A DNA stretch of 21,773 nt. Source: an uncultured bacterium (GTDB lineage Bacteria > Patescibacteria > JAEDAM01 > Absconditabacterales > Absconditicoccaceae). Below the pieces are notes generated by a model. It was not told the DNA's origin. It searched no databases and saw only the letters and a program-made list of their open reading frames with translations. Where the stretch lies: contig CALFEN010000156.1 in the NCBI GenBank assembly GCA_937950065.1, positions 1-21,773 on the forward strand, read 5' to 3'. Of the stretch, positions 10,309-17,687 are shown piece by piece (the stretch's first letter is position 1; every line of letters begins with the position of its first letter). The position numbers and the translations under genes were made by a program.

Positions 10309-11508
10309 ATGGATCAAGAACCTTTAGCATCTATACTCAGACCTCAAACACTAGACGATATGGTTTGACAGACCAAGCTTGTCTGACCAAATTGATCTAT
10401 CAGAGCTTTTCTGGCAAACGGTAAAATACCGTCAATGATTTTTTGGGGAACTCCTGGCTGCGGTAAAACCACGTTAGCCCACATTATAGCAAACACTATA
10501 CAAGCAGATTTCCACGCGTTAAGCGGGGTAAACAGCAAAAAAGAAGATTTTAAAGAGATTTTGACCAGATCTCAAAATAATTTGTTTAGTAAATGACCTC
10601 TTCTGATATTTCTTGATGAAATTCACCGCTGGAATAAAGCACAACAGGATAGCGTACTTCCTTACGTGGAAAGCTGACAGGTAATACTTATTTGAGCCAC
10701 TACAGAAAATCCAAGTTTTACAGTAAACAATGCTCTACTCAGCAGGTGTAAGGTCTTTGTTTTTGAGAAGATCACAGAAGAACAAATAAAAGATTTTTTT
10801 GTTAAAAATATGGATAAAATTACTGAGAAATATCCGGGCATAAGTATTGATGAAGAAAATTTGCTACTGATATGAAACATGGCAAATTGAGATTTGAGAA
10901 ATGGAATAAATATTTTGGAATCTGTAATAATGATCAAAAAGTCCTGAAAAATAGAAAAACAGGATATACAAAACGCTTTTGAAAAAAATATTTATTACGA
11001 CAGGAACGGAGAAGAACACTACAATATAATTTCTGCTATCCACAAATGTCTGCGTGATAGCGATGCGGACGCTGCCTGCTACCGAGTACAGAGAATGCTC
11101 AGTGCTTGAGAAGATCCCCTTTATATTGCCAGAAGACTCTTGCGTTTTGCATCTGAAGATATAGGGCTTGCCAATAATAACGCTTTACTACTGGCAAATC
11201 AGGTCTACGATGCTGTGAGCAAAATCTGAATGCCTGAATCTGATGTCTTTTTATTTCAACTTACAATATATCTAGCTAAATCAAAAAAAGATAATACTGC
11301 TTACAAAGTTTCTCTAGCTACACGTGAGGATGTACAGAAATACTGAAATCTGCCTGTACCAAGGGTTATCAGGAATGCTCCGACCAAATTGATGGAAGAA
11401 CTATGATATGGCAAGAACTATGTATACGCGCCAGACCACAAAGGGGAAAAAATAAATAACCAACATTTCCCAGATAAATTAAAAAACAGGAAATATGGGA
11501 TAGAATAA
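10309..11508 (+). CDS. rarA: Replication-associated recombination protein A (MgsA/RarA AAA+ ATPase)
   Basis: A 399-residue protein of the RarA/WRNIP1 family, read with TGA as Gly. It opens [20 protein letters not shown], the family N-terminal signature. Walker A is GTPGCGKTT at 47-55, Walker B is IFLDEIHR around 103-107, sensor 1 is [10 protein letters not shown] and the arginine finger is in LLSRCKVF. The C-terminal half has [23 protein letters not shown] and [15 protein letters not shown], the tetramerisation region, then [15 protein letters not shown]. It acts at stalled replication forks and single-strand gaps. It is slightly shorter than E. coli RarA (447). Its stop codon lies one base from the stop of the convergent gene at 11510, leaving no room for a private terminator. 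Confidence 0.95.
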
Positions 11509-11509
11509 C

Positions 11510-12016
11510 CTATCTCCAAAGTCATACTGCCACCCGAGATATTTTTCAAGATCAAGTTTTGGCAGCAGCATCTATTTGTATTACTCAAATTTTACCTTGA
11601 GTTGTTGAAGTCTTGCCTATGCTATATACAGTAAATGCACTACTACTAACATTTGTCATATTACTTGCTGTAAGTGTATAATTTGTATCTTTGAAGGGTT
11701 TGAGAAATGTTACAACAGGAACCGCATAAGTACTACTTGAAACACTAAAATCAACCTCTCACCAACATATTTGCACATTTCATACTCTAACGACTCCGTC
11801 CTCTCAATTATTTACTACATTATCCACTAACGTATTTCGTTTAGCAGCGGTCAATGTTTCTCATGCTGCAGTATAAATAGCAGAAGGATCACTATCAGTT
11901 ATCCCTGGATTGGTAGTTTGCCGTGCCTTAATCGCAAAATATCAGATTCCGATGATCGTAAGAAATCAAATTCAAAAAAATAATCAATAAACATAATTTT
12001 TAATAACTTTTTTCAT
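11510..12016 (-). CDS. N-anchored surface protein, paralog D
   Basis: A 168-residue protein read with TGA as Gly. The leader MKKVIKNYVYG is followed by the membrane helix LFFGIGFLTIIGIGYFAI, then KARQTTNP and AGETLTAAKRNTLVDN. This N-terminal third is very close to that of paralog B about 6 kb away, at DNA level as well. The C-terminal module is different: NWEDG-like and VQICWGEVDFSVSSSTYAVP, ending in IDAAAKTGSGKISRVAVGLWR. It is therefore the same anchor with a different tip. Its function is unknown; an adhesin or minor-pilin-like role is inferred only from the architecture. A strong promoter precedes it. Confidence 0.75.
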
Positions 12017-12054
12017 TTGTTAATTAATATATAATACTTAAAATATATAAAAAT

Positions 12055-12082
12055 ATTATATTCCTATTTTTTTAAAAGTCAA
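12055..12082 (-). promoter_or_regulatory. Promoter for paralog D
   Basis: On the minus strand, TTGACT (12077-12082), a 16-nt spacer and a perfect TATAAT (12055-12060). The -10 ends 38 nt before the ATG at 12016. Confidence 0.7.
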
Positions 12083-12262
12083 TTATATTTTACACTATTT
12101 TAAAAAACAAAATAATTATTGCATTATATTTTTAATAGTAAATCCTTATACAAAAAAGTATAATCTATTTTCAATAATTTTGGGAAATTATGTATTAATA
12201 TTTTTTATTAAAAACAACTTTCATTTACTATACAATCTTTGACTCAAATTTACATATTTTAT

Positions 12263-12290
12263 TTGACAAATTAACTTTTTAGAGTATAAT
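12263..12290 (+). promoter_or_regulatory. Consensus promoter for the gene at 12324
   Basis: A perfect TTGACA (12263-12268), a 16-nt spacer and a perfect TATAAT (12285-12290). It is the best consensus promoter in the window. Confidence 0.8.
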
Positions 12291-12323
12291 ATATATTAGA
12301 TTTTTATAAAAAACATATATAAA

Positions 12324-12746
12324 ATGCCAATTACTACACAAAATAAAGAGCCATGAACTCATGAAGGAGCAGAGCTAAAAAATCTTAATGATGTTAATGA
12401 AGTAATATGAATGTTAGCAGCTTTGACTCCTAAAGACAAAAAGACACTATTAGAGGAATTTTCAAAAAATTATCCTGAATTACCAAAACCTTTGACAGAA
12501 CAATCTTTGGATGAATATATCAGACATCATTATGGTAATGAACAAACGTTGATAGCAAACTTAAAAAAAGGCCTTAATGAAAACGCTTGTAGAGAGTTCG
12601 ACAAAACAAGAGAACGTGATAAATCGATGGTGTCAATGATGTTGCTTGCTTGTGTTATGTCATTTGTTGCTACTCGTTTGTTGTGAGGATCAGCAGCTGC
12701 TAGTGCTGCTTGAATACAACTCCCATGAGCAAAGCCGGAAATTTAA
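12324..12746 (+). CDS. Small unknown protein with C-terminal membrane segment
   Basis: A 140-residue protein read with TGA as Gly. A polar, charged N-terminal two-thirds (EFSKNYPELPKPLTEQ; FDKTRERDKS) is followed by one hydrophobic stretch, MVSMMLLACVMSFVATRLLG, and a short Gly/Ala-rich tail (GSAAASAAGIQLPGAKPEI). The layout suggests a tail-anchored protein. Under the standard code the frame stops at a TGA inside the hydrophobic stretch; the tail then carries two more Gly-TGA codons before TAA. The perfect consensus promoter and strong terminator imply a single-gene unit expressed at a high level. No family is recognised. Confidence 0.75.
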
Positions 12747-12778
12747 AAAATAATAAAATTATATGGATAAAAATAAAG

Positions 12779-12799
12779 ACTGCAATTGCAGTTTTTTTT
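12779..12799 (+). terminator. Intrinsic terminator after the gene at 12324
   Basis: The arms ACTGC (12779-12783) and GCAGT (12788-12792) enclose the 4-nt loop AATT and are followed by a run of seven T. It lies 33 nt beyond the TAA. Confidence 0.8.
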
Positions 12800-12813
12800 A
12801 TTTTAAAAATATA

Positions 12814-12841
12814 TTGACTATCTTGTTATAATAAATATATT
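12814..12841 (+). promoter_or_regulatory. Candidate promoter for the gene at 12892
   Basis: TTGACT (12814-12819), a 16-nt spacer and TATATT (12836-12841). An overlapping TATAAT at 12827 lacks a well-placed -35. Confidence 0.45.
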
Positions 12842-12891
12842 AGGTAATTATTTCAATTTTAAAATTAAGTTTATTTAAATATCCAAAAAAT

Positions 12892-13452
12892 ATGGAGACA
12901 GACTTATCTATATGCAGATCAAAACACATTTTTTGAAAGTTTGAAACTTTATTACCCAAGATAAGAACTAATTTGTTAAAACTTTTACAACGTAAAAAAA
13001 TAATTAGACTTACAGAAGATGACATTACTATAAAAAATACTGGTAATGCTTTAACATTCTATTGGCAAGATGAATTAGTAGGAGAAATGGTATTTAATTT
13101 TGACGCAGGAAATATAGATTTTAAAAGTTTATTTACTATAAACGTACTACTCAAAACTAAATATAAAGATGAATTTTTTGTATTAAAAAAAATATTCGAC
13201 CAAACAAAAGAAAAACTCATAGCCAAATGATATGATTTAAACAATATGGAATTTAGATGAATAGGTGAATTGGCTATAAAATATTTAATAAATTTAGCAT
13301 TGCAAAAATCTATACAAAAAATAAACATACTCCATTATAATGATAAATCATTAAAATTTTATTACAAAGTCTTGAGCAAATTCCAAAAACAAAGCATTAT
13401 CAAAGATTTTGAAGATATTTTCTGGGAAAGAAATATTATTATTCACCTTTAA
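12892..13452 (+). CDS. Unrecognised soluble protein
   Basis: A 186-residue frame read with TGA as Gly, beginning METDLSICRSKHIFGKFETL and ending in ERNIIIHL. The middle looks beta-rich (NALTFYWQDELVGEMVFNFD). The last third (IGELAIKYLINLALQKSIQ then KSLKFYYKVLSKF) has the helix-strand-helix feel of a GNAT acetyltransferase C-terminus, but no acetyl-CoA motif is clear. Only a few TGA codons occur. It is convergent with the lipoprotein gene and overlaps its 3' end by 14 bp. The function is unknown. Confidence 0.65.
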
Positions 13453-13951
13453 GCTCTTTTAGCTTATTTCTGAAATCATCCCATGCATTTTGTATACATA
13501 AAGTTTTTTCTTTAGCAGTTTTTTGATAAAAACAATCTTCTGGATATGAGGATAATATAAGCGTTTGATTTAAATAATCAAAAAGCATACTATTAGTGCC
13601 TTTTCTAGTTCCGGTTCGAAATCAATTTGTTATAAAATAGCAACTTTTTCAGACAGAACTATAAAATATTTCATCTAATTGGTATATTTTATATGTCCAA
13701 TCTTCCGACCATTTAGGAATTCATTCCGTGTCGTATGTATTTCTAGCGAATGCTAGCATATCATCTTTGTATTTTATACATTCTTGTTTCTTCTTAAATA
13801 AATCATCTTCTTTCTCTTTCTTTAACTCCTCCACCTGTTTTTGAAGATCGGCAAGTTTTTTATCTTTATCGTTACTTTGTGATAAGTTTGTATCACAGCC
13901 CGACAAAGTAATTAAAAAAATACTAAAAATTAAAACTATTATTCTTTTCAT
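13439..13951 (-). CDS. Lipoprotein with coiled-coil segment
   Basis: A 170-residue protein read with TGA as Gly. It starts MKRIIVLIFSIFLITLSGC, a lipoprotein signal peptide with a lipobox (LSGC) and the lipidated Cys at 19. A Lys/Glu-rich heptad-like stretch (KKLADLQKQVEELKKEKED) predicts a short coiled coil. The C-terminal domain contains four Cys residues (KKQECIKY, KSCYF, EDCFY, TLCIQ), which could form disulfides outside the membrane. The C-terminal half would be lost under the standard code. Its role is unknown; it should be anchored on the outer face of the cytoplasmic membrane. Promoter hexamers are seen upstream. Confidence 0.8.
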
Positions 13952-13982
13952 CGCAATCTAAATTATTCTTTTAAATAATTAT

Positions 13983-14010
13983 ATTATCTATATTTCTTAC
14001 AAATTTACAA
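13983..14010 (-). promoter_or_regulatory. Candidate promoter for the lipoprotein gene
   Basis: On the minus strand, TTGTAA (14005-14010), a 16-nt spacer and GATAAT (13983-13988). The leader to the ATG at 13951 is about 25 nt. Confidence 0.4.
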
Positions 14011-14025
14011 TAGAAATTTTAATCT

Positions 14026-14053
14026 AAAAAAAGAGGGCAGATAAATGCTCTCT
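14026..14053 (-). terminator. Intrinsic terminator of thrS
   Basis: The arms AGAGAGC (14053-14047) and GCCCTCT (14038-14032) pair with one mismatch around an 8-nt loop and lead into a T-run on the minus strand. It starts 21 nt after the thrS stop. Confidence 0.6.
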
Positions 14054-14074
14054 TCTTAATGTATTTCTAAATAA

Positions 14075-15991
14075 TTATTTAATAATTTTTTTCTCTATTT
14101 CTTCTTTTAGATTAGAGATAAAGTCATCTACACTTAACTCATATTGTGCCTTGGACTTATATTCCCTGACTGACAAAGTTCAGTTTTCCAATTCTTTTTC
14201 TCCAATCACTACTATGTAAGGGATCTTTTCTAGTTCAGCATTTCTAATCTTTTTATTTAATCAGTTTGTGCTGTCATCAAGCTCTACTCTAAATCATGCA
14301 TCTTCAAGTTTCTTTATTATTTCTTTACTTCATTCGTTGAATTTATCAATAACAGGAAGTATTTTCACCTGCACTGGAGCAAGCCATAATGGGAAACTTC
14401 CAGCCAAATGTTCTATAAGAATTCACATAAATCTTTCCAAAGATCCAAGTAATGCCCTATGTATGATAAATGGTTTTTCTTTTTCTCATTTTTCATTTAC
14501 AAAATATACATCAAATTTTTCTGGAAGATTGAAATCAAACTGCACTGTACTAAGCTGAAAATATCTTCATATACTGTCTTTTACTTTAAAGTCTGCTTTT
14601 GGTCAGTAAAAAGCTGCTTCTCATTCCTCTTCTACATAGTCTATTCATTTTTGAGTAAGGATATTTTTAATAGTGGATTGTGCTTTTTCCCACATTTCGT
14701 CAGATCACAAATATTTAGATTTATTTGCAGGATCTCTCATAGACATATATACTTTTATCTCATATCCAAAAGTTCCCAACACAAAGTAAACAAAATCAAC
14801 AACTTTTGCGAATTCATCTTCAAGCTGATCATGCCTACAAATAATATGTGCATCATCCTGTGTAAATCATCTTACTCTTGTAAGTCCTCCCAATTCTCAT
14901 TTTTTTTCATATCTGTATACTGTCCCAAATTCATACATTTTTATAGGTAAATCCCTATATGAGTGCACATCATCATTATATATTTTGATATGAAAAGGAC
15001 AATTCATAGGTTTCATAAGATATATTTCAGATTCTTTTGGAGTTCTTTTGTCCTGATAGTCTGCCAAAGTCTGTCCAAGTTCTAATGGTGGATATATAGA
15101 ATCATTGTAAAATCCCCAGTGTCCTGAAGTTTCCCAGAGAGTCTTACGTCAGATATGCGGTGTAATAACTGGGACATATCATCTTTTTAGCTGTTCATCT
15201 TCAAACCATCTTTTCAAAGTATTCACTATAAAAGCACCTTTTGGTTTCCAAAGCACAAGTCATAATCATACATCTGGATCTATTGTATACAATCCAAGTT
15301 CTTTACCAAGTTTTTTATGATCTCTTTTTTTTGCTTCTTCTAAAAAGGCTAAATGCTGTTTGAGTTCGTCTTTTGCAGCAAATGCATAACCATAAATCCT
15401 GCTCATCATCACGTTTTTTTCATCTCATTTCCAGTAAGCTCCAGCTGTCCTGTCTATTTTGAAAGCATCTGCTTTAATTTCTTTTGTATTTGATACATGA
15501 GGTCATTCACACATATCTACAAATACTACAAATTTTCATTCAGGTAAAATCTCTTTGAAATATTTTGTTATTTCTTCATATTTAGCGACATATTCAGCGT
15601 TTGCATCTTTTAACAATATATCTTTTGCTTTAATATCTATAGTATTTAGATAAAATGAAATTTTAGTCTCTCACTGACCTACAAAGTCCTGCAGTAATTC
15701 AAGTTTATAGCTCTGATGCAGTAAATCTTTTAATATTTTTTTCGCATTGTCTGGGTTTGTATCAAACCTTATAATTTCCTGATTTTCTTTAATAATTTTT
15801 TCCATCATATTCTGGATTCCTTTGAGGTCTTCTTCCACAATCTTTGTATCAAAGTCGTAGTAAAAACCGTTTTCTATGGCTGGTCAAATTCATAGTTGGA
15901 TCTGCGGTCATTTGATCCTCTGAACTGCTTCAGCCAATATATGACTCAGCGAGTGTCTTTGTGTTTCAATACTGATATTTATTTCTTCCAT
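14075..15991 (-). CDS. thrS: Threonyl-tRNA synthetase lacking the N-terminal TGS domain
   Basis: A 638-residue class II synthetase read with TGA as Gly; it charges tRNA-Thr. The protein begins [19 protein letters not shown], directly at the editing domain, whose HxxxH is H13/H17, so the roughly 60-residue TGS domain of E. coli ThrRS is absent. The editing domain continues to VDMCEGPHV (TGA codes the Gly) and seems to carry an insertion of about 50 residues before it. The catalytic core has KPMNCPFH (zinc Cys), [20 protein letters not shown] (motif 2), QDDAHI (zinc His) and [19 protein letters not shown] (motif 3, zinc His). The anticodon-binding domain starts at [13 protein letters not shown]. 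The start is the only ATG before HSLSH. A leader of about 240 nt with an attenuator precedes it. Confidence 0.95.
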
Positions 15992-16083
15992 TTTTATATT
16001 TGGTTAAATTTTAAAATAGCATAGCCACACCACATTGTGGTTTTTATATTTAGGGTTGTTTTAAAACAAAGTGCTTTTAGCAC

Positions 16084-16113
16084 AAAAAGCCCTCTGTGAT
16101 TTGGGCAGAGGGC
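16084..16113 (-). terminator. Leader (attenuator) terminator upstream of thrS
   Basis: On the minus strand an 8-bp stem, GCCCTCTG (16113-16106) and CAGAGGGC (16096-16089), with a 9-nt loop is followed by TTTTT (16088-16084). A second 5-bp hairpin, GTGCT/AGCAC (16083-16071), with TTTGTTTT follows at once. They lie about 90 nt before the thrS start and downstream of the leader ORF, so they terminate thrS transcription unless disrupted. Confidence 0.85.
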
Positions 16114-16171
16114 TTTTTTATAATTTATTACTTTCTCTACAAAAATCACTTAACACGTAAGATGTTGGGTG
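16096..16171 (-). promoter_or_regulatory. Threonine attenuator: pause hairpin and antiterminator
   Basis: Three mutually exclusive RNA pairings are visible on the minus strand. (1) Pause hairpin: CACCCAACA (16171-16163) with TGTTAAGTG (16155-16147), 7 pairs around a 7-nt loop. (2) Antiterminator: the 15-nt arms 16149-16135 and 16110-16096 pair as GTGATTT/AAATCAC, then a 2x2 internal loop, then GTAGAG/CTCTGC (one G-U). (3) The terminator at 16113-16089, sharing bases with the second antiterminator arm. A ribosome stalled on the ACC ACC ACC codons would mask the first pause-hairpin arm and free the antiterminator. One reaching the TAA (16152-16150) would cover the antiterminator's first arm and let the terminator form. 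The pairings are seen directly; the mechanism is inferred from the enteric thr/his/pheM paradigm. Confidence 0.8.
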
Positions 16172-16206
16172 GTGGTGATCGTTGTGGTTCCAAGTATTTT
16201 TTTCAT
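16150..16206 (-). CDS. Threonine-rich leader peptide of thrS
   Basis: An 18-codon ORF encodes MKKILGTTTITTTQHLTC and then TAA. Seven of 18 residues are Thr and one of the interrupting residues is Ile, closely recalling the enteric thr-operon leader peptide. Four of the Thr codons are ACC, a codon that looks uncommon in the surrounding AT-rich genes. The start lies about 27 nt after the expected transcription start of the promoter at 16240-16267. The TAA abuts the first arm of the antiterminator. No in-frame TGA is present. I infer it is a sensor of charged tRNA-Thr, controlling read-through into thrS; the peptide itself probably has no other role. Confidence 0.8.
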   Translation of the reverse strand: MKKILGTTTITTTQHLTC

Positions 16207-16239
16207 CTGTTTTAGTATTACTAAATCCTTGATTTTCTT

Positions 16240-16267
16240 ATTATAAGATTTTTTTGACAAAAATCAA
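16240..16267 (-). promoter_or_regulatory. thrS leader promoter
   Basis: On the minus strand, TTGATT (16262-16267), a 16-nt spacer and a perfect TATAAT (16240-16245). Both hexamers, and most of the spacer (TTTG then an A-run), match the dnaB promoter at 19821-19848. Confidence 0.75.
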
Positions 16268-16276
16268 ATGATTTTT

Positions 16277-16554
16277 TTACTTGTTTTTACTATCTATTTT
16301 TTGAATTTCAGATAAATTATTATTTATATCACGTAAAAGTTCATTTCCCTCTATGATTATAGCTGTAAATTTTATAGCCATGTCAGAATTTTCTTTTATA
16401 AGTTTTCTAAAAGATGCTTCATCTTTTGGTAGACTATCAATCTTGTGTCCAGAAGACAATTATTATTCATTTCTTTTATTTTTTCCAGAGTTCCGAATCT
16501 ATAATCAATCCTTTCAACTTTTGAAAGAAATCAGTCCAATATTTCCCATCACAT
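16277..16554 (-). pseudogene. Frameshifted small unknown gene, paralog of the gene at 17072
   Basis: Frame 1 begins at ATG 16554 (MGWEILDGFLSKVERIDYRF) and, if not shifted, ends at TAA 16396-16398. Around 16457-16466, after AATAATAAT, similarity jumps by -1 into a second frame. That frame reads LSSGHKIDSLPKDEASF then RKLIKENSDMAIKF and stops at TAA 16277-16279. The second part matches the 17072-17524 protein (LPSSHERTGLSREEG; FFAENPDMVLKL). The second frame has no ATG upstream of the homology, only a TTG directly after a TAA. One missing base would explain everything, so this is a recent pseudogene, a sequencing or assembly error, or less likely a programmed shift. It would be the last gene of the small-protein cluster. 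Confidence 0.6.
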
Positions 16555-16563
16555 TTTGTTATA

Positions 16564-17043
16564 TTAACTATTTATAGTATAATCTACGATTTTGTCTACC
16601 AAAGGAAATAATATTTCAGCATATTCTTTTAAAAAATCTTCTTCTTCCTTTACGCTAGCTTCATTTTCAGTATCTATATTTTTGAAGTGTTTAAATTTAT
16701 TATTTTCAATTTCTCATATCTGCTGATTATTTTCAAATAATAATATTTTACCGGTCTGTAAATCCTTGGTAAATTTAATTTCCTTGTCAGGAGTTTTTAT
16801 GGTAATGATTAGTCATCATTCTTTGGTAGAGATGATAGAGAATGTTTTTCATTCGCTCTCAAATTTTGCTGTTCTTTCATCAAAATTTCCCCAAAATTTA
16901 TCTAAACCTTTTTCCTGATCAATACGAGTAAAGATCATATTTATCGCCATCCCAAAATTTTCGTTTTGGAATTCAATTTTTTCTTTCCCTGTTAATTGTT
17001 TTGGAATTTCTGTTGTGTAATTAAAGTTTTCTAAGTGAGTCAT
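16564..17043 (-). CDS. Unrecognised small protein of the 16.3-17.5 kb cluster
   Basis: A 159-residue frame read with TGA as Gly, beginning MTHLENFNYTTEIPKQLTGK. A central beta-rich portion (KTFSIISTKEGGLIITIKTP then DLQTGKILLFENNQQIGEI) is followed by an acidic helix (EASVKEEEDFLKEYAEILF). There is no signal peptide or membrane segment. The 26 nt before its ATG repeat, with one change, the leader of the gene upstream (17522-17548). It starts 28 nt after that gene's stop, so both should be on one transcript. No family is recognised. Confidence 0.7.
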
Positions 17044-17067
17044 TTTTATTTTTATTTATCAAGTAAA
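17041..17067 (-). repeat. Conserved 27-nt leader element, copy 2
   Basis: On the minus strand it reads TTTACTTGATAAA, T, then AAAAATAAAAATG, ending in the start codon of the gene at 16564-17043. It is identical to copy 1 (17522-17548) at 26 of 27 positions. Confidence 0.75.
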
Positions 17068-17071
17068 TTCT

Positions 17072-17524
17072 CTATTTCTTTGCATCATTAGGATGTGTAG
17101 CATCATATTGTTCTTTTAAATAATCTTGAAATATACTTAAAAATAGCAAATGATCTTTATAAGCTTTCATATCATTTTCAGACATTTCATTTAATAAATC
17201 TATTTCTTTATTTAAATTAGATTTTTGCTTCAGAAGTACTGTTATAAGTTTTAAAACCATATCAGGATTTTCTGCAAAAAATTTTTTCAACCCTTCTTCT
17301 CTGGATAGCCCAGTTCTTTCATGACTAGAAGGCAATCAATTATATAATTCCATTTGAGATAAATCACTCTTTTTATGACTAGGAGCCAATCAATGATTTA
17401 ATTCCATTTGTTGTCTTGTAGATAAATTTTGGAGCCGGCTCACTATCTCATCAACAATTTTTTCATTTTCAACATTCTGATTCGCTTTTTCAACTCAATA
17501 TTGGTGTTGTGCCTCTCAAGCCAT
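17072..17524 (-). CDS. Unrecognised helical protein with 18-residue internal repeat
   Basis: A 150-residue protein read with TGA as Gly, starting MAGEAQHQYGVEKANQNVE. It contains two adjacent 18-residue repeats, QMELNHGLAPSHKKSDLS and QMELYNGLPSSHERTGLS, which are also similar at DNA level with a 54-nt period (17321 and 17375 on the plus strand). The rest is helical and charged (KKFFAENPDMVLKLITVLLK; then LFLSIFQDYLKEQYDA). The TGA-TTG pair encodes Gly-Leu in both repeats. It is paralogous to the frameshifted gene at 16277-16554. It has its own promoter and is first in the cluster. The function is unknown; the repeat looks like a short linear or binding motif. Confidence 0.7.
17321..17410 (-). 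repeat. Tandem 54-nt coding repeat
   Basis: Two units begin at 17321 and 17375 on the plus strand with ATGACTAG then CAATCAAT and TAATTCCATTTG. They encode the two QMEL-x-x-GL-x-x-SH repeats in the gene at 17072-17524. Confidence 0.7.
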
Positions 17525-17548
17525 TTTTATTTTTGTTTATCAAGTAAA
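17522..17548 (-). repeat. Conserved 27-nt leader element, copy 1
   Basis: On the minus strand it reads TTTACTTGATAAA, C, then AAAAATAAAAATG, ending in the start codon of the gene at 17072-17524. It lies between the -10 box and the ATG, so it is transcribed leader. Confidence 0.75.
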
Positions 17549-17557
17549 ATTAGAATA

Positions 17558-17584
17558 ATTATACTCTTTTTTTTATTTTGTCAA
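17558..17584 (-). promoter_or_regulatory. Promoter for the small-protein cluster
   Basis: On the minus strand, TTGACA (17579-17584), a 15-nt spacer and a perfect TATAAT (17558-17563). The leader carries the conserved 27-nt element. Confidence 0.65.
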
Positions 17585-17608
17585 ATTCAAAAAAAGTGGT
17601 AAAAAGTC

Positions 17609-17636
17609 TTGAAATAAGTATAAAAATAAATATATA
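17609..17636 (+). promoter_or_regulatory. Promoter for the HD hydrolase gene
   Basis: TTGAAA (17609-17614), a 16-nt spacer and TATATA (17631-17636). The -10 ends 51 nt before the ATG at 17688. Confidence 0.5.
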
Positions 17637-17687
17637 CTTTAAGTAAAATTTATCAAATGTCCATATTTATTTAAACATAATCAAAAA

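Larger units (their letters stand above)
12017..12323. other. Divergent intergenic region
   Basis: A 307-nt AT-rich spacer holding the promoters of paralog D (left) and of the small gene at 12324 (right). I see no further gene, RNA or repeat between about 12085 and 12260. Confidence 0.6.

Noticed and set aside
13613..13623. GGTTCGAAATC resembling a tRNA T-loop
   Set aside because: It lies inside the lipoprotein gene, and no acceptor or anticodon stem could be built around it. No tRNA or rRNA gene was found in the window.
15994..16035. 13-codon ORF (MWCGYAILKFNQI) ending just before the thrS ATG
   Set aside because: It has no compositional bias and no initiation signal, and its ATG sits in a small palindrome. 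It is probably chance.
15992..16267. T-box riboswitch upstream of thrS
   Set aside because: No AGGGTGGNACCGCG-type antiterminator bulge or specifier-loop arrangement is visible, while a Thr-rich ORF and competing stems explain the region.
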